Part shown: piece after piece, positions 24,374 through 32,390 of the stretch | How positions within the stretch are numbered: the first letter of the stretch is position 1 | Layout of the letters: every line of letters begins with the position of its first letter | Source of the DNA: Actinoplanes italicus | Lineage (GTDB): Bacteria; Actinomycetota; Actinomycetes; Mycobacteriales; Micromonosporaceae | Assembly (NCBI RefSeq): GCF_003001815.1 | Contig: NZ_PVMZ01000019.1 | Location: 124,001-188,000, forward strand | Length of the DNA: 64,000 nucleotides | Direction: 5' to 3' | Position numbers and translations under genes: made by a program | The notes under the pieces: model-generated | What the model was told of the DNA's origin: nothing | Seen by the model: only the letters and a program-made list of their open reading frames with translations | Databases searched by the model: none

Positions 24374-24562
24374 TCACCGCGGATGGTGGTGCGGGGGAAC
24401 CTGAGGCGTGCTGATCCTGGTCGCCGCGTTGCCGAGCGCCTGGGCGATGTGCTTGGCGGCCAGGCGGACGCCCCGGGCGGGAAAGAGCAGGGCGATGACC
24501 ATGAAGATGGTCGAGAGGGTGACCAGCAGGATCACCGCGGTTATATCGAAGACTCGGCGCAT
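24374..24562 (-). CDS. Small membrane protein
   Basis: A 62-residue protein with one strong hydrophobic helix (ITAVILLVTLSTIFMVIALLF) and a basic, His/Pro-rich tail. GAGAGG stands 6 nt before the ATG. It starts 3 nt after the stop of the 24566-24895 gene, so the two form a minimal operon. No function was recognised. Confidence 0.6.
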   Translation of the reverse strand: MRRVFDITAVILLVTLSTIFMVIALLFPARGVRLAAKHIAQALGNAATRISTPQVPPHHHPR

Positions 24563-24565
24563 CGT

Positions 24566-24895
24566 TCACCTCTCGTCGGTGTGGTTGCCGAAGGGCTTCC
24601 GGCTGACCGCCAGCAGCCACCAGACCAGGATCAGTGCCGCTGCGGCGGTGAGGCTGCCGGCCAGGGCCGCCAGGTCGGCGGTCCGCCAGGCGGCCTCCTG
24701 ATTACCTGACGGACCGGACCTGACCCCGATCTGGAACAGCGCGGGAAACAGTGCCGCGATGGGGAACGGGAGCCGGCGGACCACGGGGATTCGCCGCAGG
24801 AGGACGCTGCGCCGGAACGCGAAGCGAGTGATCGCGTACAACGGCAGCACCATGACGCAGGAGAACACGACGCCGAAGAGAAAGCCCTCGATCAT
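24566..24895 (-). CDS. Small membrane protein
   Basis: A 109-residue protein with two membrane helices (about 4-22 and 76-95) separated by a basic region. GGAGG stands 5 nt before the ATG at 24895, which is preferred over the GTG at 24901. A CCCAGG-TTG-CCTGGG dyad lies just upstream (24904-24918) and could be an operator. No family was recognised. Confidence 0.6.
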   Translation of the reverse strand: MIEGFLFGVVFSCVMVLPLYAITRFAFRRSVLLRRIPVVRRLPFPIAALFPALFQIGVRSGPSGNQEAAWRTADLAALAGSLTAAAALILVWWLLAVSRKPFGNHTDER

Positions 24896-25165
24896 CTGCA
24901 CCTCCCAGGTTGCCTGGGTCGGCGTCGATCCACGGGAACGGCGCCGAGGCCTTCGCGTGAGATCAATTGAACCGTAATCAACGGAACGCGCCGCGACGGT
25001 AATCGGACACCTGCGAAGCGGGTGATCATGCTATGAGCCGGGCGCGCTGAGCTTGCCGACGACATCGGGCCGGCTGTCTCCAGTCATCCGAACGGGTGAC
25101 GCGCGAAAGCCGGCTCCTGCGCCGGACTGGCTGACGGTCCGGACGATGGCGGCGTGTTCGCCGGG

Positions 25166-25435
25166 TCAGGAGGCCTGGCGGATCGGGGTGTCGGCGGCGA
25201 GCCAGACGTCGGCCAGGTCGCTCAGCGGGACGTCGAGGGCCTGGCTCAGGCAGACGACGATGCCGAACGCCGGCGCCGGGAGCCGACCCGTCTCTATCTT
25301 GCGCAAGGTCTCGGGGGAGATGCCTGCCGCCAGGGCCACCTCGACGAGGCTGCGGCCGGCGCGTGCGGACCGCAGGGCGGCTCCGAGGCGCTGGCCCGCT
25401 GCGATCTGTTCGGCGGTGAGCGGTTGGCGAACCAT
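25166..25435 (-). CDS. XRE-family transcriptional regulator
   Basis: An 89-residue protein with a single Cro/C1-type helix-turn-helix (about 15-72): AALRSARAGRSLVEVALAAGISPETLRKIETG. The ATG at 25435 (MVRQPLTAEQ) gives a compact protein; an extension to 25507 would run through the operator. It diverges from the methionine aminopeptidase gene across a 90-bp region with two dyads at 25476-25503. It probably controls both genes. Confidence 0.85.
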   Translation of the reverse strand: MVRQPLTAEQIAAGQRLGAALRSARAGRSLVEVALAAGISPETLRKIETGRLPAPAFGIVVCLSQALDVPLSDLADVWLAADTPIRQAS

Positions 25436-25475
25436 GCGAGCAGGATATCCCTCCGGATCGGCCCGGGCCTGACGT

Positions 25476-25503
25476 GGTATAAAAATACCGGTATTAAAGT
25501 ACC
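25476..25503. promoter_or_regulatory. Two adjacent 14-bp dyads (XRE operator candidate)
   Basis: GGTAT-AAAA-ATACC (25476-25489) is followed with no gap by GGTAT-TAAA-GTACC (25490-25503). Both are inverted repeats with a 4-nt centre in an otherwise GC-rich region, 22 nt before the aminopeptidase start. Confidence 0.7.
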
Positions 25504-25524
25504 GCACGGGAAAGGGGAGGCGTC

Positions 25525-26322
25525 GTGATCGAGCTCAAGTCCGCCGAGGAGATCGGCCGGATGGCGGTGACCGGCCAGTTCGTCGGCGAACTGCTCGCCG
25601 AGCTGAAGGGTTTCGCCGCCGTCGGCGTCAACCTGATGGAGATCGAGCACCACGCCCGCGGCCGGATCAAGGAGCGCGGCGCCGAGTCGTGCTACTGGGA
25701 CTACGCTCCCTCGTTCGGGCGCGGCCCGTTCCGCAACGTGCTGTGCCTGTCGGTCAACGACGCGGTGCTGCACGGGCTCCCGCACGACTATGTGCTGCGC
25801 GACGGTGACCTGCTCAGCATCGACATGGCGGTCGGCATCGACGGCTGGGTCGCCGACTCCGCGCTCTCCTTCGTCGTCGGCACGCCCGACCCCGAGGATC
25901 TGAAGCTGATCGAGGCCACCGAGGTCGCGCTCGAGGCCGCCATCGTCGCCGCCCAGCCCGGCGGCCGGCTCGGCGACATCTCCGCGGCGATCGGCGAGGT
26001 GGCCCGCACCTACGGCTACGGCGTGAACGGCGAGTTCGGCGGCCACGGCATCGGCCGGACCATGCACGAGGACCCGCATGTCGCCAACAGCGGCCGGCCG
26101 CGTCGCGGTATGCGGCTCGACCCGGGCCTGACCGTCGCCATCGAACCGTGGTTCTGCCGCTCGACCGACAAGATCAGGTTCGATGACGACGGCTGGACGA
26201 TCCGCTCCGCCGACGGCTCACGCACCGCCCACTCCGAGCACACGGTCGCCATCACGGCCGGCGGGCCGCGGGTGCTGACCCGCCGCCCCGGCCAGACCAC
26301 CGAGCCGGCGGCCGCCGCTTAA
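25525..26322 (+). CDS. map: Methionine aminopeptidase, type I
   Basis: The product is 265 residues. It removes the N-terminal Met from new proteins (EC 3.4.11.18). The pita-bread fold ligands are visible: Asp in SIDMAV, Asp in VADSALSF, His in GGHGIGRTMHEDP, Glu in IEPWF and Glu in SEHTV. HGLPHDY contains the conserved active-site His. GGGGAGG precedes the GTG start. Being paired with a divergent XRE gene rather than ribosomal or secY genes suggests this is an additional, regulated copy rather than the housekeeping enzyme. Its 3' end overlaps the convergent SDR gene by 4 nt. Confidence 0.92.
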   Translation: MIELKSAEEIGRMAVTGQFVGELLAELKGFAAVGVNLMEIEHHARGRIKERGAESCYWDYAPSFGRGPFRNVLCLSVNDAVLHGLPHDYVLRDGDLLSIDMAVGIDGWVADSALSFVVGTPDPEDLKLIEATEVALEAAIVAAQPGGRLGDISAAIGEVARTYGYGVNGEFGGHGIGRTMHEDPHVANSGRPRRGMRLDPGLTVAIEPWFCRSTDKIRFDDDGWTIRSADGSRTAHSEHTVAITAGGPRVLTRRPGQTTEPAAAA

Positions 26323-27206
26323 ACAGCGTGGTCGTACGCCCCGGCCGCGATGTCCTCCAGCAGGGCCGGGCCGGTCGGGTGCCAGTCGAACGCGGTCCGG
26401 GTGATCTCGCTGGACGCCGCCATGTCCGTGCCGAAGAAGCGGCCCAGGAAGCCGAGCTCGTCCGGCTCGACCGGCTTGGCCGGCAGGTTCAGGCGCCGGC
26501 CGATGGCCTCGGCGATGTCCCGGGTGGGCACCGCCTCCTCGGCGACCGCGTGCAGCCGGGTGCCGGCCGGTGCCTGCTCGAGGCCGAGCCGGACCAGGCG
26601 GGCCGCGTCGCGGACGTGCACCGCCGACCAGGTGGACGAGCCGTCGCCGATGTAGCCGGCCACGCCGTTGCGGCGGGCGGCCGCGGTCAGGATGGCGACG
26701 AAACCGTGGTCGCCGGTGCCGTGCACGGTGGGGGCGAAGCGCGCCGCGATGGCACGGACGCCTCGTTCGGCGTACTCGAAGGCAAGGTTCTCGGCGCCGC
26801 CGCGCGGTGCCTCCGGACCGCTGAAGGGTGACGGATCGTTCTCGGTGGACGGCCGGCCCAGCGCCAGGGCGGCGAGACCGGACGCGAACACGAGCGGGCG
26901 GCCGGAGCCGGTCAGAGCCTCGGCGAGGGTCTGCACGGCGCTCCGCTCGGCCCGGTTGGACTCGGCCGGGTTCGCCCAGTCGTGCTTGTTGGCCAGGTGG
27001 ACGACCGCGTCGGCGTCGGTGGCGCCGCGCCGCAGGGCGTCCAGGTCGTCGAGGTCGCCGCGCAGCACGCCGGCCCCCTTGTCCCGCAGTGCCGCCGCGG
27101 CGGCGTCGGTGCGGGCGAGGCCGAGAACCTCGTGGCCCGTGGTGAGCAGCTCGTCGACGGTGTGCGAGCCGATCCAGCCGCTGGCTCCGGTTACGAACAC
27201 GCGCAT
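26319..27206 (-). CDS. Extended SDR / NAD-dependent epimerase-type oxidoreductase
   Basis: The product is 295 residues. The Rossmann motif GASGWIGSH at residues 7-15 and the GDLDDLD segment place it in the atypical/extended SDR group. The usual YxxxK catalytic pair is not obvious, so it may be a non-catalytic or redox-sensing member, or an epimerase-like enzyme. The ATG at 27206 has GGAGG 8 nt upstream. It diverges from a TetR gene across a mirrored operator and is probably its regulatory target. Confidence 0.85.
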   Translation of the reverse strand: MRVFVTGASGWIGSHTVDELLTTGHEVLGLARTDAAAAALRDKGAGVLRGDLDDLDALRRGATDADAVVHLANKHDWANPAESNRAERSAVQTLAEALTGSGRPLVFASGLAALALGRPSTENDPSPFSGPEAPRGGAENLAFEYAERGVRAIAARFAPTVHGTGDHGFVAILTAAARRNGVAGYIGDGSSTWSAVHVRDAARLVRLGLEQAPAGTRLHAVAEEAVPTRDIAEAIGRRLNLPAKPVEPDELGFLGRFFGTDMAASSEITRTAFDWHPTGPALLEDIAAGAYDHAV

Positions 27207-27224
27207 GGCGCGACCTCCTGCAAG

Positions 27225-27278
27225 GTGATGTCAGGGACTGACATGACACTACCTCGCGATGTCAGTCCCTGACATCAC
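27225..27278. promoter_or_regulatory. Mirrored double operator between SDR and TetR genes
   Basis: Two 20-bp arms, 27225-27244 and 27259-27278, are perfect reverse complements. Each contains its own dyad: TGTCAG-GGA-CTGACA (27229-27243) and TGTCAG-TCC-CTGACA (27260-27274). This fits two TetR dimers controlling both divergent genes. Confidence 0.8.
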
Positions 27279-27291
27279 TATGATGAGGATC

Positions 27292-27849
27292 ATGGGGAGA
27301 TGGCAGGGCGGCGCTTCCGAACGCCTACGGGAGGCGGCACTCGGCCTTTTCACCACGCAGGGGTACGACGGAACGACCGTCGCGGAGATCGCGGCGGCCG
27401 CCGGTCTGACCGAACGGACGTTCTTCCGCCACTTCGCCGACAAGCGTGAGGTGCTCTTCGTCGACCAGGACGAGTTCGAGCGGGCCTTCCTGGGCGGCCT
27501 GCCGGAGTCCGGTGACGACCCGATGGCCCTGATCAGCGGCGTTCTGGACGGCGCGGCCACCCTTTTCCCGGAGGAGCGCCGCCCCTGGTCGCGGGCCCGT
27601 CAGGCGGTGATCATCGCGAACATCGCGCTGCAGGAGCGCGAGCTGCTCAAGCTCTCGTCGCTGGCGTTCGCCCTGACCCGGGCGCTGACCAGCCGCGGTG
27701 TCGACGCGGCCAGTGCGGCACTGGCCGCCGAATCCGCCGTGACCGTCTTCCGGACCGCGTTCGCGGTGTGGGTCGCCGACGGGGAGAAGCGCACCTTCGC
27801 CGACATCCAATACTCCGTGTTCAGCAGGCTGCGCGCACTGCTGCGCTGA
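27292..27849 (+). CDS. TetR-family regulator
   Basis: The product is 185 residues from the ATG at 27292 (MGRWQGGASERLREAAL); an ATG at 27259 would start inside the operator and is disfavoured. The N-terminal helix-turn-helix is TTVAEIAAAAGLTERTFFRHFADKREVLF. The C-terminal helical domain would bind an unknown ligand. It probably represses itself and the divergent SDR gene through the palindromes at 27225-27278. Its 3' end overlaps the next, convergent TetR gene by 29 nt. Confidence 0.88.
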   Translation: MGRWQGGASERLREAALGLFTTQGYDGTTVAEIAAAAGLTERTFFRHFADKREVLFVDQDEFERAFLGGLPESGDDPMALISGVLDGAATLFPEERRPWSRARQAVIIANIALQERELLKLSSLAFALTRALTSRGVDAASAALAAESAVTVFRTAFAVWVADGEKRTFADIQYSVFSRLRALLR

Positions 27850-28390
27850 CCCGGTCGGTGTCACCGGTCGCCAGCAGATCCAGCAGGGCTCCGCGCAACA
27901 CCGTGAGTGCCAGGGTGCGGCGGATCAGGCCCTCGGGGCTGTCCCGCTCGTCGTCGGGCTGGCAGGCGGCCAGGACCGTCAGCCAGTCGTCGACCGTGGC
28001 GCGGGCGAAGCCGGCCCAGGCGCCGTCCGGTTCGACGAGCGAGCGCGCGTACGCCTCCACCCACAGCCGCAGCAGCGGCCGGTGCTCCTCGGCGGCGAGC
28101 CACGCCCACACCCGCTCGACCGCCGGCGCGAGCCCGATCGGTTCGCTCCCGCTGAGCTGCCCGGCGCGGTCCAGCAGGGTCAGCTCGTCGCCGCGTGCAC
28201 GCTCCAGCAACGCCCGGACCAGGCCGTCCTTGCTGCCGAACAGGAAGATCAGCACGCGCGGGCTGGAGCCGACGGCGGCGGCGAGCGGTCGCAGCGACAG
28301 GTCGGCCAGGCCATGTGCCAGCGCATACGCGTACGCCGCCTCCAGCAGCTCGGCCCGCCGGGGGGACGTGGTTGTCGGTCTCTCGGACAC
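27821..28390 (-). CDS. TetR-family regulator
   Basis: The product is 189 residues. Its helix-turn-helix (about 20-55) reads LSLRPLAAAVGSSPRVLIFLFGSKDGLV; the recognition helix SPRVLIFLF is unusual for TetR proteins, which more often have ...ALYRHF. The C-terminal ligand domain is Leu/Ala-rich. It diverges from a GNAT acetyltransferase gene, with a perfect palindrome between them at 28407-28430. Confidence 0.85.
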   Translation of the reverse strand: MSERPTTTSPRRAELLEAAYAYALAHGLADLSLRPLAAAVGSSPRVLIFLFGSKDGLVRALLERARGDELTLLDRAGQLSGSEPIGLAPAVERVWAWLAAEEHRPLLRLWVEAYARSLVEPDGAWAGFARATVDDWLTVLAACQPDDERDSPEGLIRRTLALTVLRGALLDLLATGDTDRVSAAVRAAC

Positions 28391-28406
28391 GGGGGTAGCC
28401 TACCCG

Positions 28407-28430
28407 CTACTGAAACAGTCGTTTCAGTAG
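28407..28430. promoter_or_regulatory. TetR operator candidate, perfect palindrome
   Basis: CTACTGAAAC (28407-28416), AGTC, GTTTCAGTAG (28421-28430) is a perfect 10-4-10 inverted repeat. It sits 16 nt upstream of the TetR start and 18 nt upstream of the GNAT start. Confidence 0.8.
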
Positions 28431-28448
28431 GTGGGGAAGGCGGCGCTC

Positions 28449-28943
28449 ATGTCGACGAATCTGGAGATCAGGCCCGCGGACCGGGCGGGCGACCTGGGCT
28501 GGATCGTGATGGTCCACGGGGAGGTCTACCACCGCGAGTTCGGCTGGAACACCGGGTTCGAGAAGCTGGTCGCCCGGATCGTCGCCGACTACGCCACCGG
28601 TCACGACCCGGCCCGCGAGGCCGCCTGGATCGCCGAGGCCGACGGCGAACGCGTCGGTTGCGTCATGCTGGTGGCCGACAAGGAGCCCGGCACCGCGAGA
28701 CTGCGGGTCCTCATCGTCACCGAGGCGGCCCGGGGGCTCGGCGCGGGTCGCCGCCTGGTCGGGCAGTGCCTCGGCTTCGCTCGCGCGAGCGGCTACGAAC
28801 GGGTGACACTGTGGACCGTCGCGGGGCTGAGCTCGGCCCGCAAGATCTACGAGGCGGCCGGGTTCGTCCTGGCCGGCGAGGAGCCACACCCGGGCTTCGG
28901 CCACGAGGTCGCCGGGCAGACCTGGACCCTGGAGAAGCTGTGA
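28449..28943 (+). CDS. GNAT-family N-acetyltransferase
   Basis: The product is 164 residues with a single GNAT domain. The acetyl-CoA loop is visible as VTEAARGLGAGRRLV, and the C-terminal strands as RVTLWTVAGLSSARKIYEAAGF. The position of domains matches members often fused to or paired with MarR/TetR regulators. The ATG at 28449 (MSTNLEIRP) is chosen by family alignment. The stop overlaps the GTG of the next gene (GTGA). Substrate unknown. Confidence 0.88.
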   Translation: MSTNLEIRPADRAGDLGWIVMVHGEVYHREFGWNTGFEKLVARIVADYATGHDPAREAAWIAEADGERVGCVMLVADKEPGTARLRVLIVTEAARGLGAGRRLVGQCLGFARASGYERVTLWTVAGLSSARKIYEAAGFVLAGEEPHPGFGHEVAGQTWTLEKL

Positions 28944-29635
28944 CACCGTTCGGCATCCGCGTCGCCCGGCTGCTGGAGCGCCGCGGAGCCGCCGTGACCC
29001 TCGCGGAACCGGGCGACGACACGCTGCGCCGGCTCGCCCCGGTGCTCGGGCTGCACACCGCCGACCTGTTCGTCTTCGCCGGCCGGACGCTGCCCGACGA
29101 CCTGGCGCCCGCCGAGCTGACCGGGCCCTGGGATGTCGAGTCCCTGGTCGCCTGGCGCGCTCACGAACTCGACGCCGAGGGGCGGGCCCGGCTGCGTGAC
29201 TTCGTCGACGGGCTCCCGGCTCGTCCGGTGAGGCGGACCACGCCGTTCCCCTCCGACGGTCAGGAGCTGACGGCCGGCACGATCCTGCGGCGCCTGCTGG
29301 CCAACCGCAATCTGCGTGTACGGAACTCCCTGCTGACCGAGCTCGGTGCCGGGCCGTACATGTCGACCGCGACCTACCGGATGGCCCTCGCCGAGCGTGT
29401 GCCGCTGTCCGACGACTATGTCAACGCGTTCGCCCGTACCGTCGGAATCCCCGTTCTTGAATTGGCCGTCCTGATCGACCGTGAGGTCGCCGAGCTGCCG
29501 TGGACCGGCTCCCGTCCGTGGCCCCGTGACCTGGTCGAGCTGGCCTGGGCGGCCCGTCGCCTCGACGACGAGCAACTGCGGGCCGCGATGGACCACGCCG
29601 ACAGCCTCCGCCCGCGGCCCGACACGGACGGGTGA
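28940..29635 (+). CDS. Hypothetical protein, possibly a helix-turn-helix regulator
   Basis: A 231-residue protein from the GTG at 28940, coupled to the GNAT gene by a 4-nt overlap. The first 50 residues and the segment near 105-170 (ILRRLLANRNLRVRNSLLTEL and DDYVNAFARTVGIPVLELAVL) look like two helical repeats of XRE type in which the helix-turn-helix is poorly preserved. No enzymatic motif is visible. Confidence 0.65.
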   Translation: MTPFGIRVARLLERRGAAVTLAEPGDDTLRRLAPVLGLHTADLFVFAGRTLPDDLAPAELTGPWDVESLVAWRAHELDAEGRARLRDFVDGLPARPVRRTTPFPSDGQELTAGTILRRLLANRNLRVRNSLLTELGAGPYMSTATYRMALAERVPLSDDYVNAFARTVGIPVLELAVLIDREVAELPWTGSRPWPRDLVELAWAARRLDDEQLRAAMDHADSLRPRPDTDG

Positions 29636-29652
29636 GCCCGATCGTCCACCGT

Positions 29653-29805
29653 CTACAGTCGCTGCCGGGTGCGGCGCCGGCGGAGCCTGCGGACCATCGC
29701 CGCGACAGCGACGCCGAACCCGATCGACGCGGTGACGAACCGCAGCAGGACGGTCGCCTCGGGCAGCCAGGTCCAGACGGTGGAGAGGAGGTCGGAGAGC
29801 ATCAT
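29653..29805 (-). CDS. 50-residue membrane protein
   Basis: The frame encodes a Trp-containing N-terminus (MMLSDLLSTVWTWLPEATV), one hydrophobic helix (FVTASIGFGVAVAAMV) and a strongly basic tail (RRLRRRRTRQRL). AAAGGA stands 7 nt before the first ATG at 29805, and a second ATG follows immediately. It lies between the 29635 stop and the STAND gene. The positive-inside topology supports a real membrane peptide; function unknown. Confidence 0.55.
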   Translation of the reverse strand: MMLSDLLSTVWTWLPEATVLLRFVTASIGFGVAVAAMVRRLRRRRTRQRL

Positions 29806-29826
29806 GACGATCCTTTCGGTGGTTCG

Positions 29827-32364
29827 ATGCCCTCAAGGCTGGGCGGCAGGCCGTCCGGTGCCGTCCGGATCCGGACGCCGGACGGTGAGCCGTTGACCAC
29901 GACCCTGCTCGACCAGCTGAGACGGCTGCATCTCGCCGCCGGTGAACCGAGTCGCTCCCAGTTGAAGAAGGACGCCGATCTCGGCGGTCACCACGTCGGC
30001 CGGTCCACCCTCGACGAGGCCCTCACCAAGCCGGGCGCGAGCTGGCCGACGGTCGCGGCGCTCGTCGACGCCTGTGTCCGGCACGCCCGCCGCAGCGGCC
30101 GGCCACTGACCGCCGAGCAGCGTGACCCGGCTCAGTGGCGGAGCCTCTACGAGGCCGGACGGCGAACATCGACATCAGCGGTACGGCTGATCGGGCTGAT
30201 CCCACCGGCGGCCACCCACTTCCAGTCCCGTCCCGTCGCGGAGGCCGGTGTCCGGGTGCTGTCCGGGCTGGGCGGTGTCGGCAAGACCCAGCTGGCCGCC
30301 GCTCACGCGCGCGCCCGGCTCGCCGCCGGTGACCTGGTGATCTGGGCCGACGCGTCATCACGTGACGCGATCGTCTCGCGCTGGGCCGATGCGGGTGAGC
30401 AACTCTCCCGTGCCACCCCGGCCGACCCCGAACGGGCCGCGCAGCGTTTCCTGAGCTGGCTGGCCACCGCATCCCGGCCGTGGCTGATCGTGCTCGACGA
30501 CCTGGCCGACCCGCGTGACCTGCGCGGACTGCAACCGCCCGCCGGTACGGCCGCGGGGCAGATCCTGATCACCACAAGACTGCGTGACACCGCGGCCGTC
30601 GAGCACGGCGAACCGGTGGAGATCGGCGTGTTCACCGAGGCGGAGGCCGGCGGATACCTGCGGGCGGCCCTGCCCGGGCGGCTCGCCGACGACGTGGCCG
30701 GGGTCAGCGCCGACCTGGGACGGTTGCCGGTGGCGATGGCGCAGGCGGCCGCCTACATGACCGATCTCGACATCAGCTGCACCGAGTACCGGCGCCGGTT
30801 CGCCGACCGGCGCCGCCGGATGGACGACCTGTTCCCGGCCGAGGACCGGGTGCCCGGTGACTACCGGTGGACCGTTCCGGTGACCTGGTCACTATCGATC
30901 GAGGCGGCCGACCGGTCGTCGCCGGCCGGATTGGCGCGGCCGTTGCTGGAGATGGCCGGCGTGCTCGACTCCGGCGGCATCCCGGCGGACGTGTTCACGG
31001 CGGAACCGGCCCGCACCTGGTTCAGCTACACCGGCCCGACCGAGAGCGGCGCACCGCAGTGGCGTGAGCGCGGCGCCGACGAGATCCGCGACGGGCTTCG
31101 CCGGTTGCACCTGTTCAGCCTCGTCACCTTCGAGGACGGGCTGGTACGGGTGCACGACCTGGTGCAACGCGCGGTCCGCGACCGGACGGACCCCGACCGG
31201 CTCGACGCGGTGGCGTGGGCGGCCGGCGACGCGCTGCTGGCGGCGTGGCCGTACGACGAAGGGGCTCGGGCGCAGAGCTTCCGGGCGTCGGCCGCCGCAC
31301 TGGACCGCCACACCGGCGGCAGCCTGTGGACCGGCGACGAGTACCACGCCGTCCTGACCGTGGCCGGGCGCAGCCTGGGGGAGGCCGGGCAGGTCGCGGC
31401 GGCTGCCGAGCACTTCCGGGAACTGCACGCGCTCAGTGCCGAGCGGCTCGGCGCCGACCATCCGTACACCCTGGCCGCCCTCGGCAACCGGACGATCTGG
31501 CAGGGCGAGACCGGCGACCACGCCAGCACCACCACCGCCCGTGAGCTGGTCGACGCGCGGCGCCGTGTCTTCGGTGACGACCACCCGGACACGCTCACCG
31601 CCCGGCACACCCTGGCCCGCCAGCACATGCGCGACGGCGACTTCGACAGCGCCGCGGCCGAGCTGGAGTCGATCCTGCGGACGCGGACCGCGATCCTCGG
31701 GCCGGCGCACCCGGACACCCTCACCGCCTGGCACAACCTGGCCACCTGCCGTGGCGAGAACGATCCGGCAGCCGCCGCCGACGAGTTCGAGAACGTCCTC
31801 GCGAAGACCCGCGAGGTCCTCGGAGACGATCACCCGGACACCCTCAGCAGCCGCCACGAGCTGGCCCGGTGGCGCAGCGCCGCGGAGAACCCGGAGCAGG
31901 CCGCCGCGGAGTTCGAGGCCCTGCTCGCCGACCGGATCCGGGTGCTGGGACCGGACCATCCGCAGACCCTCTCCACCCGCAGCGAACTGATCCACGCGAC
32001 CACGCGGTCCGGCCGGGAGACCGACCCGGCCGGACGGTTCGCCGCCCTGCTCGACGATCAGCTGCGGATCCTCGGCCCGGACCATCCGGAGACGCTACGG
32101 ACCCGGCTGAACCTCGTTGACGCGGGCCGCGGCGAGCCCGAGGAGGTGCTCGACGACCTGATCCGGGTGGTCGGCCCGGCGCATCCGATGACGGCTCAGG
32201 CCGCGTTCCTGCGTGCACTGATCCGCGACCCGGAGGACCTGATGCTGTCCGTCCCGGAAGGACTCTGGCAGGCGATGCTCCGTGTGCTGGGACCTGACGA
32301 CCCGTGGACCGCCGGTCAGGGCGAGCTCGTCGCGGCGATCCGCGAGCACCGTTCCAGGGAGTAG
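29827..32364 (+). CDS. STAND NTPase: helix-turn-helix-like N-terminus, NB-ARC, TPR
   Basis: The product is 845 residues from the ATG at 29827; no ribosome site is obvious and a later TTG is possible. Residues about 20-90 form a helical region found at the N-terminus of many actinobacterial STAND proteins. The NB-ARC ATPase has Walker A GLGGVGKT (147-154), Walker B WLIVLDDLADP and ILITTR. The C-terminal half has tetratricopeptide repeats of the kinesin-light-chain type with GDDHPDTL and GPDHPxTL signatures. Such proteins oligomerise on sensing a signal, as regulators or immune NLR-like proteins. No effector domain is recognised, so a regulatory role is more likely. It ends 26 nt before the LuxR gene. 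Confidence 0.85.
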   Translation: MPSRLGGRPSGAVRIRTPDGEPLTTTLLDQLRRLHLAAGEPSRSQLKKDADLGGHHVGRSTLDEALTKPGASWPTVAALVDACVRHARRSGRPLTAEQRDPAQWRSLYEAGRRTSTSAVRLIGLIPPAATHFQSRPVAEAGVRVLSGLGGVGKTQLAAAHARARLAAGDLVIWADASSRDAIVSRWADAGEQLSRATPADPERAAQRFLSWLATASRPWLIVLDDLADPRDLRGLQPPAGTAAGQILITTRLRDTAAVEHGEPVEIGVFTEAEAGGYLRAALPGRLADDVAGVSADLGRLPVAMAQAAAYMTDLDISCTEYRRRFADRRRRMDDLFPAEDRVPGDYRWTVPVTWSLSIEAADRSSPAGLARPLLEMAGVLDSGGIPADVFTAEPARTWFSYTGPTESGAPQWRERGADEIRDGLRRLHLFSLVTFEDGLVRVHDLVQRAVRDRTDPDRLDAVAWAAGDALLAAWPYDEGARAQSFRASAAALDRHTGGSLWTGDEYHAVLTVAGRSLGEAGQVAAAAEHFRELHALSAERLGADHPYTLAALGNRTIWQGETGDHASTTTARELVDARRRVFGDDHPDTLTARHTLARQHMRDGDFDSAAAELESILRTRTAILGPAHPDTLTAWHNLATCRGENDPAAAADEFENVLAKTREVLGDDHPDTLSSRHELARWRSAAENPEQAAAEFEALLADRIRVLGPDHPQTLSTRSELIHATTRSGRETDPAGRFAALLDDQLRILGPDHPETLRTRLNLVDAGRGEPEEVLDDLIRVVGPAHPMTAQAAFLRALIRDPEDLMLSVPEGLWQAMLRVLGPDDPWTAGQGELVAAIREHRSRE

Positions 32365-32390
32365 AGTCCCGTCGATATGGGGCGGCTCGG

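Noticed and set aside
24919..25165. Intergenic region examined for a riboswitch or small RNA.
   Set aside because: No conserved riboswitch core, tRNA-like fold or strong hairpin could be identified; both flanking genes also point away or end there.
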